Shown in pieces: positions 50,161 to 62,412 of a stretch of DNA of 64,000 nt. Under the pieces are notes generated by a model, which was not told the origin of the DNA, did no database searches, and saw nothing but the letters and a program-made list of their open reading frames with translations. Made by a program: the position numbers and the translations under genes. Numbering within the stretch: the stretch's first letter is position 1; every line of letters begins with the position of its first letter. Location: NCBI RefSeq assembly GCF_003063375.1, contig NZ_NERY01000002.1, positions 248,001 to 312,000 on the forward strand, in the 5' to 3' direction. The stretch comes from Limnohabitans sp. MMS-10A-178 (GTDB lineage: Bacteria > Pseudomonadota > Gammaproteobacteria > Burkholderiales > Burkholderiaceae_C).

Positions 50161-51273
50161 ATGTTATTCCATTCTTCCATACAAAAAGAATTGGCCCGAA
50201 GTTTTGGTGCCACCGTTGTGGTTTTGGCCACAATTGTGATGACCATCATTTTGATCCGAACTTTGGGCCAAGCCAGCAAGGGGTCAGTCAATCCCTCAGA
50301 AGTGATGCTGGTGATGGGTTTGACCGTCATCGGTCACCTCACCACCATTCTGGCACTGAGCTTGTTCATTGCAGTGGTCTCGACATTATCTCGGATGTAT
50401 GCAGACAGTGAGATGGTCATTTGGTTTTCAAGCGGCAAAGGCCTCACTTCTTTTGCCAAGCCACTTCTCAAGTTTGCCAGCCCCATCTTTCTGTCCATCG
50501 CTTTGCTGGCCTTTTTTGTATGGCCATGGAGCAACAAGCAAATTCAAGAACTCAAAAATCGGTACGAACAGCGAAATGACATTGAACGCGTTGCACCTGG
50601 ACAGTTTCAAGAATCGTCTGGCGGCAAGCGGGTTTTTTTCATTGACAAAGACAGCCCCAACAATCAAACAGGTCGCAATGTCTTTGTGTCCAGTGTAGAT
50701 GGCGCTATAGAGTCGGTGACCACTGCGCAGCAAGGCCAAATTGAAATTCAAAAAGGTGAACGTTTTTTAAGTTTGAAGTCTGGGCAGCAAATGTTGCTCA
50801 ACCACCAAACCGGCGAAGTTCGAGTGACTGGTTTCCAAGACTATCAATTGTTAATTGACCCAACTTCAAAAATAGCCGCGTATGACGTTCACATTCGCAC
50901 TGTGAGTACGCTAGGCCTAATTAAAGACCCCACAGCAATTCATCTGGGTGAGTTGTCGTGGCGAGTGGGCTTACCCATTGCAGCATTCAATCTACTCATC
51001 TTGGGTCTGGCAGTTGCCAGTGTGAACCCCCGAATTGGCAAAAGTTACCACCTAGCGGTTGCCTTGTTTTGTTTCATCTCTTACTACAACATGGTCAATG
51101 TTGGACAAAACTGGATTGGCACAGGTAAAACCGAATTTACGACTTTGATGATCGGCTTGCATGGCGGCGCGTTTTGCTTAGCCATGGCATGGCTGCTTTT
51201 AAGACATTTCAATTTGTCTTGGCGCCATCTTTGGTATTTGCCCTTTCGTCGAATTGCAAAGGTTTCAACATGA
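50161..51273 (+). CDS. lptF: LPS export permease LptF
   Basis: The ATG at 50161 (MLFHSSIQKELARSFGATVVVLATIVM) is preferred because it matches the usual start of betaproteobacterial LptF; the frame is open seven codons earlier to a TTG. The 370-residue product has six membrane segments in two groups of three around a periplasmic jellyroll-like domain (about 125-255). With LptG and LptB it extracts lipopolysaccharide from the inner membrane. It overlaps lptG by 4 nt (ATGA). Confidence 0.95.
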   Translation: MLFHSSIQKELARSFGATVVVLATIVMTIILIRTLGQASKGSVNPSEVMLVMGLTVIGHLTTILALSLFIAVVSTLSRMYADSEMVIWFSSGKGLTSFAKPLLKFASPIFLSIALLAFFVWPWSNKQIQELKNRYEQRNDIERVAPGQFQESSGGKRVFFIDKDSPNNQTGRNVFVSSVDGAIESVTTAQQGQIEIQKGERFLSLKSGQQMLLNHQTGEVRVTGFQDYQLLIDPTSKIAAYDVHIRTVSTLGLIKDPTAIHLGELSWRVGLPIAAFNLLILGLAVASVNPRIGKSYHLAVALFCFISYYNMVNVGQNWIGTGKTEFTTLMIGLHGGAFCLAMAWLLLRHFNLSWRHLWYLPFRRIAKVST

Positions 51274-52376
51274 AAACCATTCGTCGGCTCATTCACGGTG
51301 AAATCATTCGAGCTGTGAGCTTTGTAGTTCTTGGATTTTTAGCACTGTTTGTTTTTTTTGACTTGGTTGACCAGCTTCAAAACTTGAGTCGCAACACATA
51401 TCAGGGCTATCAAATTCAGCATGCATTGATGTATGTGGCACTGCTGATGCCAAGCCATTTTTACGAATTGCTACCCATCTCCGTGCTCATTGGCTCTATT
51501 TTTGTGATGGCACGCTTTGCACAAAACTCTGAATTCACCATCTTGCGAACGGGTGGCTTAGGACCTTGGCGTGCTCTTCAAACTCTCTTTCAATTGGGCT
51601 TGGTTTTCGTATTTGTCACATTCATTTTTGGTGACTACATCTCACCTTGGACGGACAAACAAGCGCAATTGTTGAAAGCCCATTACCAAGGTCAAATTAC
51701 TGTTGGACAGACGGGTGCTTGGTTGCGAGAAAAACAAGCCGACTCAAGATTTGCTGTCAATGTCAGATCTTTAAGCAGCGAAGGTCAACCGGAGAACGTT
51801 CGCATCCATGAGTTTGACAATGAAGGGCGACTCAAAGCCATGACCTCGGCACCCAAAGCGCAAATCATGGTGGATGGGACTTGGCTTTTACAAACAGTTG
51901 ATCGCAGAATTTTTATCGAGGATAAAAATAAAGGGTCGCGGATTGACACCTTGAATTTGCCGCAATGGTCTTGGCAAACGGAAATCACTTCAGAAATGAT
52001 CTCTGCGGCCTTGTTGAGGCCTGATCGCATGAAGACTATCGACTTGTTTCAATACATGCGCCACTTGGCTGACAATGGTCAGAATGCACAACGTTATGAA
52101 ATTCAATTCTGGCGCAAAGTTTTCTATCCTTTGAGTTGCCTGGTCATGTTGTCCTTGGCATTGCCTTTTGCATACCTCCATTTTCGTTCTGGCAACATTG
52201 CAGGCTATGTCTTTGGTGGCGTGATGGCGGGTATCAGTTTTTACCTACTGAACAACGTTTTTGGTTACATGGGTAACCTGCAAAACTGGCAACCTTGGCT
52301 CACGGCTGCTGCCCCCGCCCTGATTTACAGCTTGATCTCACTGGCTACTTTTGGGTGGCTTGTTTTGCGTCAATAA
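51270..52376 (+). CDS. lptG: LPS export permease LptG
   Basis: The ATG at 51270 overlaps the lptF stop. The 368-residue product (MKTIRRLIHGEIIRAVSFVVLGFLALF) has the same plan as LptF: three membrane segments, a periplasmic domain with WLREKQADSRFAVNVRSL, then three more segments ending with ALPFAYLHFRSG. It forms the LptFG heterodimer of the Lpt bridge. Confidence 0.95.
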   Translation: MKTIRRLIHGEIIRAVSFVVLGFLALFVFFDLVDQLQNLSRNTYQGYQIQHALMYVALLMPSHFYELLPISVLIGSIFVMARFAQNSEFTILRTGGLGPWRALQTLFQLGLVFVFVTFIFGDYISPWTDKQAQLLKAHYQGQITVGQTGAWLREKQADSRFAVNVRSLSSEGQPENVRIHEFDNEGRLKAMTSAPKAQIMVDGTWLLQTVDRRIFIEDKNKGSRIDTLNLPQWSWQTEITSEMISAALLRPDRMKTIDLFQYMRHLADNGQNAQRYEIQFWRKVFYPLSCLVMLSLALPFAYLHFRSGNIAGYVFGGVMAGISFYLLNNVFGYMGNLQNWQPWLTAAAPALIYSLISLATFGWLVLRQ

Positions 52377-52389
52377 GGAAAAGCAATTC

Positions 52390-52770
52390 ATGGCCACTAG
52401 TGCTAACCAACAAGCCGTCATTTTGTTTGCGCATGGCTCCCGTGACCCGCTTTGGCGGCGTCCTATTGAGGCTGTGGCACATCGAATGAAACAACTCTCG
52501 CCCCAAACAGAAGTAGCTTGCGCTTATCTGGAGTTATCCGACCCCAATTTGCCTTCCACCGTTTCACAATTGGTCTCTCATGGAATTGGCAACATTCGCA
52601 TTGTTCCCATGTTTCTGGGGGTGGGTAAACATGCGAGGGAAGATTTGCCCCAACTGGTTCAAGACCTGAAGGGTCTGTATCCCCATGTGTCTTTTGAGTT
52701 AAGGCAGGCCGTTGGCGAAGAGCCTGAACTCATCCAATCTATGGCGGCTATTGCTTTGCGAGTGAACTGA
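52390..52770 (+). CDS. CbiX/SirB-like sirohydrochlorin chelatase family protein
   Basis: The ATG at 52390 gives 126 residues, the size of short archaeal-type CbiX proteins. Key segments: VILFAHGSRDPLWRRP (His of HGSRD is a metal ligand in the family) and MFLGVGKHAREDLP (second His). It would insert cobalt or iron into sirohydrochlorin. Iron insertion for siroheme, needed by sulfite reductase, would fit its place directly before the cysB gene. It lies 13 bp after lptG. Confidence 0.85.
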   Translation: MATSANQQAVILFAHGSRDPLWRRPIEAVAHRMKQLSPQTEVACAYLELSDPNLPSTVSQLVSHGIGNIRIVPMFLGVGKHAREDLPQLVQDLKGLYPHVSFELRQAVGEEPELIQSMAAIALRVN

Positions 52771-52823
52771 CGCCGACCATCTGACATGGGTTAGAAACTG
52801 ATCCATCGCCACCCTCTTTAGAT

Positions 52824-52853
52824 CTGTAAGGCATAATAAACCCAAACTTACAG
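52824..52853. promoter_or_regulatory. Inverted repeat at the cysB promoter
   Basis: CTGTAAG and CTTACAG are perfect 7-bp arms 16 bp apart, ending 11 bp before the cysB ATG. A -10-like CATAAT (52832-52837) lies between the arms. This suits an autoregulatory LysR-type site or a leader hairpin. Confidence 0.5.
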
Positions 52854-52864
52854 GGCTTATTGAT

Positions 52865-53806
52865 ATGAACCTTCATCAATTTAGATTTGTACAAGAAGCG
52901 GCGCGTCGGAATTTGAATCTGACGGAAGCGGCCAAAGCACTGCACACTTCACAACCAGGAGTGTCCAAAGCCATCATTGAGCTGGAACAAGAACTGGGCA
53001 TTGATATCTTCGCACGACACGGCAAGCGACTCAAACGAATCACAGAGCCCGGTCAACACGTTCTGAAAAGCATTGAAGTCATCATGCGGGAAATTGGAAA
53101 TCTCAAAAAAATTGGGGACCAATACAGTGAACAAAACAACGGCACTTTGTCGATCGCTACCACCCATACTCAAGCAAGGTACGTGTTGCCACTGCCAGTT
53201 GCCAAATTGCGCGAACTGTATCCGCAGGTCAACATCAGCTTGCATCAGGGATCGCCCGATCAAGTGGCCAAAATGCTTTTAGACGATACAGCTGAGATTG
53301 GCATGGCTACAGAATCATTGGCCAATTATGAAGACCTGGTCACACTGCCATGTTATGAATGGCAGCACATGTTGGTACTTCCGAAAGACCATCCTTTGGT
53401 TCACAAAAAACACCTTCATTTAGAAGACATTGCCAAAGAACCTTTAATCACTTACCACCCATCCTTCACGGGCCGGACAAAAATTGACATCGCGTTTGCA
53501 AGTAAAAATTTGCACCCTCGAATTGCACTTGAGGCCATTGATTCTGATGTGATCAAAACCTATGTTCGGTTGGGCTTGGGCGTTGGCATTGTGGCCGAAA
53601 TGGCCATGAAAGATGACCCTGTGGGCGATTTGATTGCGCGCCCTTTGGGTGATTTATTGGGAAAGAACGTAGCAAGAGTTGCTTTCAAACGAGGAGCCTA
53701 TCTCAGAAACTTTGTCTATCAATTTGCTGAATTGTTGAGCGACAGATTAACTGCAGCTTTGGTGGCCAAAGCAATGACGGGTCATGTCAATGATTATGAA
53801 ATTTGA
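52865..53806 (+). CDS. cysB: CysB-like LysR-family transcriptional regulator
   Basis: The 313-residue protein has an N-terminal helix-turn-helix (MNLHQFRFVQEAARRNLNLTEAAKALHTSQPGVSKAIIELE) and a C-terminal sensor domain with the CysB pattern: ATTHTQARYVLP near 98, TYHPSFTGRTKID near 196 and VRLGLGVGIVAEMAM near 235. CysB proteins activate sulfate assimilation genes in response to N-acetylserine; closely related Cbl-type proteins exist. The preceding CbiX-like gene supports a link to siroheme and sulfur. Confidence 0.92.
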   Translation: MNLHQFRFVQEAARRNLNLTEAAKALHTSQPGVSKAIIELEQELGIDIFARHGKRLKRITEPGQHVLKSIEVIMREIGNLKKIGDQYSEQNNGTLSIATTHTQARYVLPLPVAKLRELYPQVNISLHQGSPDQVAKMLLDDTAEIGMATESLANYEDLVTLPCYEWQHMLVLPKDHPLVHKKHLHLEDIAKEPLITYHPSFTGRTKIDIAFASKNLHPRIALEAIDSDVIKTYVRLGLGVGIVAEMAMKDDPVGDLIARPLGDLLGKNVARVAFKRGAYLRNFVYQFAELLSDRLTAALVAKAMTGHVNDYEI

Positions 53807-53819
53807 AGATAGCCCCTCC

Positions 53820-54976
53820 ATGACGCCACAGCTTATTTCCAAACACCCCAACATGGGGACCACCATTTTCACCGTCATGTCTGGATTGGCTGCCGAAGCA
53901 GGCGCTGTCAATCTTGGGCAAGGTTTCCCAGATTTTGAATGCGACCCAGCCTTGGTGAACGCGGTAACCCAGGCCATGCAAGACGGGCTGAACCAATACC
54001 CGCTCATGCCTGGCGCCATGCCTTTGCGCGAAGCTGTTTCAAAAAAAATTGAGTCACTGTATGGATATCACTACGATGCTCAAACCGAAATCACCATCAC
54101 AGCCGGCGCCACCCAAGCTTTGATCACTATCATGCTGGCCGTGGTTCATCCGGGTGATGAAGTGATTGTGTTGGAGCCTTGCTACGATTGCTATGTGCCC
54201 AATGTAGAAATGGCGGGTGGTGTGGTGGTACGCGTGCCATTGACGCCCGGCACGTTCAAGCCAGATTTTGACAAAATTCAAGCCGCTATTTCTTCAAAGA
54301 CTCGCGCCATTTTGATCAACTCTCCACACAACCCGAGTGGCATGGTTTGGCGCCATGAGGACATGTTGAAGTTGCAAGAAATTTTGACCCCCACCAACAT
54401 CTTGCTCATCAGCGATGAAGTGTATGAGCACATGGTCTATGAACCTCTTCAGCATCACAGTGCAAGCTCCTACCCAGGACTGGCACAACGCGCGTTTGTG
54501 GTTTCAAGTTTTGGCAAAAGTTACCATGTGACGGGCTGGAAAGTTGGCACCGTTGCTGCGCCCGCTTCCATGACCACTGAATTTCGCAAAGTCCACCAGT
54601 TCAATGTGTTTACAGTGAACACGCCAGTTCAGTTTGGTTTGGCGCGCTACATGTCAGATCCAAAGCCATATTTGGATTTACCCAAGTTTTATCAACGCAA
54701 ACGAGACTTCTTTAGGCAAGGCCTGTCAGCCACCAAATTCAAGCTATTGCCGGGCGAAGGAACCTACTTCCAATGCGCCGACATCTCTAGCCTCTCGGTA
54801 CCTGAGAAGGACTTGGGCGAAGCTGAATTTTGCAAATGGTTAACCCGTGAAATTGGCGTGGCAGCCATACCCATGTCGGCGTTTTATGGCGACGCATTTG
54901 ACCAAAATGTCATTCGGTTTTGTTTTGCCAAGAAAGACAGTACGCTTCAAGCGGCCATCGAAAGACTGGCCAAACT

Positions 54977-54980
<4 letters not shown>
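53820..54980 (+). CDS. Pyridoxal-phosphate aminotransferase (class I/II, methionine/kynurenine type)
   Basis: From the ATG at 53820 the product has 386 residues; an ATG at 53796 overlapping cysB by 11 nt is also possible. Fold I features: [14 protein letters not shown] near 30, TAGATQAL near 94, [12 protein letters not shown] near 166, [12 protein letters not shown] near 197 and the PLP lysine in [15 protein letters not shown] (about Lys233). This pattern resembles YbdL methionine aminotransferase and kynurenine aminotransferases. The substrate is not fixed. Its 3' end overlaps that of def. Confidence 0.87.
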
Positions 54981-57638
<2,658 letters not shown>

Positions 57639-57648
57639 CTAAACTCAA

Positions 57649-58698
57649 TTACGAAAATAAACGACGTGCTTGAGGCGATCCGGCTGACAATTCGCGCTGG
57701 TCTAGTGCATCATAGAGTTGTTCTAAATCGAGGGCGATGGCGTTCAAGTCGGACTCGCTCAAGGCATGACCCGCACCATCGGTAATCACGCCATCCATTT
57801 CCTTGCCCAAGATGCGGGCAGCTTCACGCAAGCGCGCAAACGCTTGCTCTTCGCGGGGCACCTGAGGTACATCTAGACTTAATGTGAATTCACGAATGGC
57901 TGACAAAGCAGGGTCATCGGCCATCGCCGCTTGCGTGTCAAACGAAAGAGACAAGATGGGCGGCAATCCTTGCACTGCCGCAGCCAAAACCATTCGACCC
58001 GGAATAACCCCAGCAACAAATCCCAACCGAGCTGCATGTTGTTGAATATACCCAGGACTCCAGGCTGCTGAAGTGGCACAAACGGTAAAACTCAATTGCG
58101 CATCATGAGCGCTGGCAAATTGATCGAGCTCTCGAGCGCGAGCAACTTCTTCCAACATCTCTGGAAACTCTGGCGCCCCCCCCACAGAATCGGCAAAGGC
58201 TTGGGCTTTGATCACGAATTCTGAGTACTCAATTTCATTCAAAGGGCCAACACGATTGGCCAACTGAACGCCGGCTTGAAATGCGTGATACCGACGACCT
58301 GCAACAGGCATTTCCCATTCACCCGTTGTGTCATTCAGGCCTTCCACTGCAAAAGGCTTGGTGCCAACACGGCGTGTAGCCGGCAAAGCAGCCAAAGCTG
58401 CATCGCCAGAAACCTGAGCATCCACCTCAATGGCGGCAATGACGTCAATGAGTGCGTCAAGTGGCGGTTTCTTTTCAGGTGTAGGAAGAATGTCGATAGC
58501 ATCTTCCAAAAAGGAAGGATCTTGGGGGCCTTTGCGTTCTGCGAGTGAAGCATCTAGCCCTTGGTCAAGACCAGCACCCGACAAATCAGGTGCAGCTTGT
58601 CGTGGTGAATTTTGGCGTGCAGTCCAAATGTTGTACAAAACAACGCCCACCAAAGTCAAACCACCTACGATTAACAGACTGTTTTGCAATGAGTTCAT
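57649..58698 (-). CDS. zipA: ZipA-like cell division protein
   Basis: This 349-residue protein has an N-terminal membrane anchor (LLIVGGLTLVGVVLYNIW), a variable Pro/Ala-rich linker, and a C-terminal ZipA domain (about 200-330). ZipA ties FtsZ to the membrane at the division site. Sequence similarity to gammaproteobacterial ZipA is low, so the name rests on layout and the smc-zipA-ligA gene order. A run of eight G/C bases lies in its coding sequence (58176-58183). Confidence 0.85.
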   Translation of the reverse strand: MNSLQNSLLIVGGLTLVGVVLYNIWTARQNSPRQAAPDLSGAGLDQGLDASLAERKGPQDPSFLEDAIDILPTPEKKPPLDALIDVIAAIEVDAQVSGDAALAALPATRRVGTKPFAVEGLNDTTGEWEMPVAGRRYHAFQAGVQLANRVGPLNEIEYSEFVIKAQAFADSVGGAPEFPEMLEEVARARELDQFASAHDAQLSFTVCATSAAWSPGYIQQHAARLGFVAGVIPGRMVLAAAVQGLPPILSLSFDTQAAMADDPALSAIREFTLSLDVPQVPREEQAFARLREAARILGKEMDGVITDGAGHALSESDLNAIALDLEQLYDALDQRELSAGSPQARRLFS

Positions 58699-58749
58699 GG
58701 TTGAGATGAAAACGGGGTGTTTAAGGAGTGTTTAAAAAAATCAGTTCAA

Positions 58750-61700
58750 TCAGGTCAACTCGGCCATAGACACTGCGGCCTCCATGTCAACCGCCACAAT
58801 GCGAGAGACACCCTGCTCTTGCATCGTCACACCGATCAATTGTTCGGCCATTTCCATGGCGATCTTGTTGTGACTGATGAACAAAAATTGGGTTTCCTTG
58901 CCCATGCTCTTGACCAACTTGGCATAACGCTCGGTGTTGCTGTCATCAAGGGGGGCATCCACCTCATCCAACAAACAGAATGGTGCGGGGTTGAGCTGGA
59001 AAATGGCAAAAACCAAGGCAATGGCAGTCAGTGCTTTTTCGCCACCCGACAAAAGGTGAATGGTTTGGTTCTTTTTGCCTGGCGGCTGGGCCATAACCTG
59101 AACTCCAGAATCCAGAATTTCATCACCCGTCATGACCAAGCGTGCGTTGCCACCGCCAAACAATTCGGGGAACATGCGGCCGAAATGCTCGTTCACAATT
59201 TTGAATGTTCCACCTAAAAGATCTCTGGTTTCTGCATCAATTTTCTTGATTGCGTCTTCCAGTGTGGTCATGGCTTCGGTCAAGTCAGCAGTTTGAGAAT
59301 CTAGGAAAATTTTGCGCTCACGCGCAACAGTAAGTTCATCCAAAGCCGCCAAATTAACCGCACCTAGGGCAGCAATCTCCCGATTGAGTCGATCAATTTC
59401 AGATTGCAGGCCTGTTAGTCGCACATTGCCATCTTCAATGGACTTAGCCAGCAACTCTAGATCGGCCTCTGCGTCTACCAACAGCTGCGTGTATTGCTCA
59501 AGGCCCAAGCGCGAAGCTTGCTCTTTGAGTTGCAGCTCCGTAATTTTTTGACGCAGAGGGTCAAGCTCACGCTCAAAACTCATACGGCGTTCATCACTGG
59601 CGCGCAAACGTGAAGTCAGATCATCGTATTCGCTGCGCTTGACGCCCAATACCTTTTCACGCTCGAGTTTGATGGCCAGTGCATTTTGCAAACCCGCTTG
59701 GGCCGCAGCATCGGTAAGGCGCGACAACTCTTCTCGAGCACGTTCTTGCTCTTGTGCAATGCTTTGAATTTGCTGGCTGGCAGTTTCAAGTCCACGCTGC
59801 AATTCTGATCGTCTGGCGTCAAGACTGCGCTGGGAAAAAGTAGCTTCTTGCACCAATCGCTCTAAGCTGCGTTGTTGTTCACGACACTCAGACAATTTTC
59901 GCTCAGACTCTATCACACGCTCATCCAATTGAGCATGCCTTTCTTGGCTGTCCGCCAATTGCATATCGAGTTCTTCAAAGCGACCTTCAGCCGTCATTCG
60001 ACGCTCTTGCAAATCTTCCAAGCTCAGGTCAACTTCAGACATGTCACTGGCAATTTGCTCGGTGCGTGCGCGAGTTTGTTCAGCCCATTGTGAGAGGCGA
60101 AGAGTTTCTACTTGAAGCTCATGCGCTTTGGATTGAGTCTCTGATGCTTCTTGGCGCACAGAGACCAATCGCTGTGCCGCATCGGAATAAGCGGCTTCTG
60201 CGCGCACTGAAGCCGTTCGAGTCTCTTCCGCAATGAGGGTTTGGGCACGCAACTGTTTTTCAAAGTTTTCGATGTCTTGGGCACGAGCCAACAAGCCTGC
60301 TTGTTCTGAATCGGGCGCGTAGAAACTGACGCTGTGCTTTCCGATGGCGTGCCCTGCTTGAACCACCAAACACTCGGAGCCCTGAAGTTGGTCACGCCAA
60401 GCCATGGCATCGTCTAGCGACGGCGCCGTAAAGTACCCCTGCAACCAATCTGTCAATAAGGCCGAGAGGCCCGCATCAGAAAGTCTGAGCAAGTCAGAAA
60501 GTGGACGACACGCTGCTGGCAAGCCTTTGCGGGCAGTCGATTGACTTGCATTAGGGGGGGAATAAAACGAAAGTTTGGCGGGAGGCGAGTCAAGCGCAAA
60601 AGACTTCACCATGTCTAAGCGAGAGACTTCAAGAGAGGACAAGCGCTCCCGAAGTGCCGACTCCATGGCATTTTCCCAGCCGGGCTCCATGTGAATCTTG
60701 CTCCACAAACCCTGAAGCCCTTCTAATCCATGCTTGGTAAGCCAAGGCTTGAGCTTGCCATCGGTTTTCACTTTTTCTTGGAGGGATTTAAGCGCTTCAA
60801 TTTTGGCAGTGAGGTCAGCCAACTTGGCAGATTCATCGTTCACTGCCTGTTGTTGGTCGCGGCGCTCTTGATCAAGCAAGGGGGTCTGCAACTCCAACTC
60901 TTCTAGTCGAGCATGGCTCTCTTTGGCCAAGGCGTCTGCTTGAGCCAGTTGCTCTTTCAATTGGGCGAGTTTTAGCTCATCGGGAGCATCCAAGGCATTT
61001 CGATCAGCCACCAGGCGTTCGCGCCTGAGAGTGAGTTGGCGTGTTTGGTCTTCAATGTTGCGTTGATCGGCTGCTAGAACTTGAATTTGCTGCTGAACTT
61101 GCACCACGCTACTGCGTTGTTCATTGGCTTTGGCTTGCGCTTGACGCAAAGCTTCTTCCAATTCTGGCAATGCTTGCGCTTGATCTTCTACCTGGGCCGC
61201 CAGCGTGATAGTCTGATCTTCAGCTTGCAATGCTTGTTCTGCCAAGGACTCAAGTTCGGCTTGTGCTTGAACTTGTCGGTCTGACCAGTCGGCAGTTTGC
61301 GCTTGCAATTGGGTCAAACGCTGCTCGGCACGCTGACGTCCTTCCACCACGAAGCGAATTTCCGCCTCAAGTCGGCCAACTTCGGCACTGGCTTCGTACA
61401 AAAGACCTTGTGCTTGATTGACCTGATCGCCAGCCGTGTAATGCGCTTGACGAACTGTCTCGAGCTCTGCTTCTACGTGGCGAAGATCAGCAATTCGAGC
61501 TTCTAAATCGAGCATCGCTTTGTCAACATCGGCTTTGATTTTGACCTGGTCGGACTCAGCATCAGCACGCTTAAAAAACCAAAGCTGTTGCTGCTTCAAC
61601 GTACTGTCTGCTTTTAAATCGTTGAAGCGCTGAGCCACTTCAGCCTGCTTTTCCAATTTATCTAAGTTGGCGTTGAGTTCACGCAGAATGTCTTCAACCC

Positions 61701-62277
61701 GCGTTAAATTTTCTCGCGTGTCAGAGAGCCGGTTTTCTGTTTCGCGTCGACGCTCTTTGTATTTGGAAACACCAGCAGCCTCTTCGAGAAACAGACGCAA
61801 CTCTTCGGGCCTTGATTCAATGATTCGACTGATGGTGCCCTGACCAATGATGGCGTATGCGCGCGGACCAAGTCCTGTGCCTAAGAAAACGTCTTGAACA
61901 TCCCGTCGGCGAACGGGCTGGTTGTTGATGAAATAACTGCTATTGCCATCGCGCGTTAAAACACGCTTGACTGCAATTTCTGCAAACTGGCCCCATTGAC
62001 CGCCAGCGCGATGGTCAGAATTGTCAAATACCAATTCAACGCTGGCTCGGCTTGCCGCTTTTCGGGTGTTGGTGCCATTGAAGATCACGTCTTGCATGGA
62101 CTCGCCCCGTAATTCCGAGGCTTTTGACTCGCCTAAAACCCAGCGACAGGCATCCATGATGTTGGATTTACCACAACCGTTAGGTCCGACGACACCGACC
62201 AATTGCCCAGGCAACACAAAATTGGTGGGTTCTGCAAAGGATTTGAATCCAGATAATTTGATGGAATTGAGGCGCAC
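58750..62277 (-). CDS. smc: Chromosome partition protein SMC
   Basis: The GTG at 62277 (VRLNSIKLSGFKSFAEPTNF) gives 1175 residues, the normal length; the frame is open ten codons further without similarity. Walker A is GPNGCGKSN (31-39). Long coiled coils flank a hinge (about 500-650), and the C-terminal part holds the ABC signature LLSGGEKALTA with Walker B FCLLDEVDAPLDD. SMC condenses and separates chromosomes with ScpA and ScpB, which are not in this window. A perfect hairpin lies 23 bases before the start. Confidence 0.97.
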   Translation of the reverse strand: MRLNSIKLSGFKSFAEPTNFVLPGQLVGVVGPNGCGKSNIMDACRWVLGESKASELRGESMQDVIFNGTNTRKAASRASVELVFDNSDHRAGGQWGQFAEIAVKRVLTRDGNSSYFINNQPVRRRDVQDVFLGTGLGPRAYAIIGQGTISRIIESRPEELRLFLEEAAGVSKYKERRRETENRLSDTRENLTRVEDILRELNANLDKLEKQAEVAQRFNDLKADSTLKQQQLWFFKRADAESDQVKIKADVDKAMLDLEARIADLRHVEAELETVRQAHYTAGDQVNQAQGLLYEASAEVGRLEAEIRFVVEGRQRAEQRLTQLQAQTADWSDRQVQAQAELESLAEQALQAEDQTITLAAQVEDQAQALPELEEALRQAQAKANEQRSSVVQVQQQIQVLAADQRNIEDQTRQLTLRRERLVADRNALDAPDELKLAQLKEQLAQADALAKESHARLEELELQTPLLDQERRDQQQAVNDESAKLADLTAKIEALKSLQEKVKTDGKLKPWLTKHGLEGLQGLWSKIHMEPGWENAMESALRERLSSLEVSRLDMVKSFALDSPPAKLSFYSPPNASQSTARKGLPAACRPLSDLLRLSDAGLSALLTDWLQGYFTAPSLDDAMAWRDQLQGSECLVVQAGHAIGKHSVSFYAPDSEQAGLLARAQDIENFEKQLRAQTLIAEETRTASVRAEAAYSDAAQRLVSVRQEASETQSKAHELQVETLRLSQWAEQTRARTEQIASDMSEVDLSLEDLQERRMTAEGRFEELDMQLADSQERHAQLDERVIESERKLSECREQQRSLERLVQEATFSQRSLDARRSELQRGLETASQQIQSIAQEQERAREELSRLTDAAAQAGLQNALAIKLEREKVLGVKRSEYDDLTSRLRASDERRMSFERELDPLRQKITELQLKEQASRLGLEQYTQLLVDAEADLELLAKSIEDGNVRLTGLQSEIDRLNREIAALGAVNLAALDELTVARERKIFLDSQTADLTEAMTTLEDAIKKIDAETRDLLGGTFKIVNEHFGRMFPELFGGGNARLVMTGDEILDSGVQVMAQPPGKKNQTIHLLSGGEKALTAIALVFAIFQLNPAPFCLLDEVDAPLDDSNTERYAKLVKSMGKETQFLFISHNKIAMEMAEQLIGVTMQEQGVSRIVAVDMEAAVSMAELT

Positions 62278-62299
62278 AGCAATCAGAAATAGGGTCGAG

Positions 62300-62316
62300 G
62301 GGCACACCTTGTGCCC
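62300..62316 (-). promoter_or_regulatory. Perfect hairpin in the smc leader
   Basis: GGGCACA pairs with TGTGCCC around a 3-base loop. It lies 23 bases upstream of the smc GTG and holds the only AGG in the near leader, so it could affect translation or act as an operator between smc and dapC. Confidence 0.4.
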
Positions 62317-62412
62317 AAAGATGCCATGTTAACCGACCCGATGAGCCCATCAGGCCAGAAATCACTTGAAATTGAGAGCAAAATTGACATCACAATCCCG
62401 GATAATTGGGGG

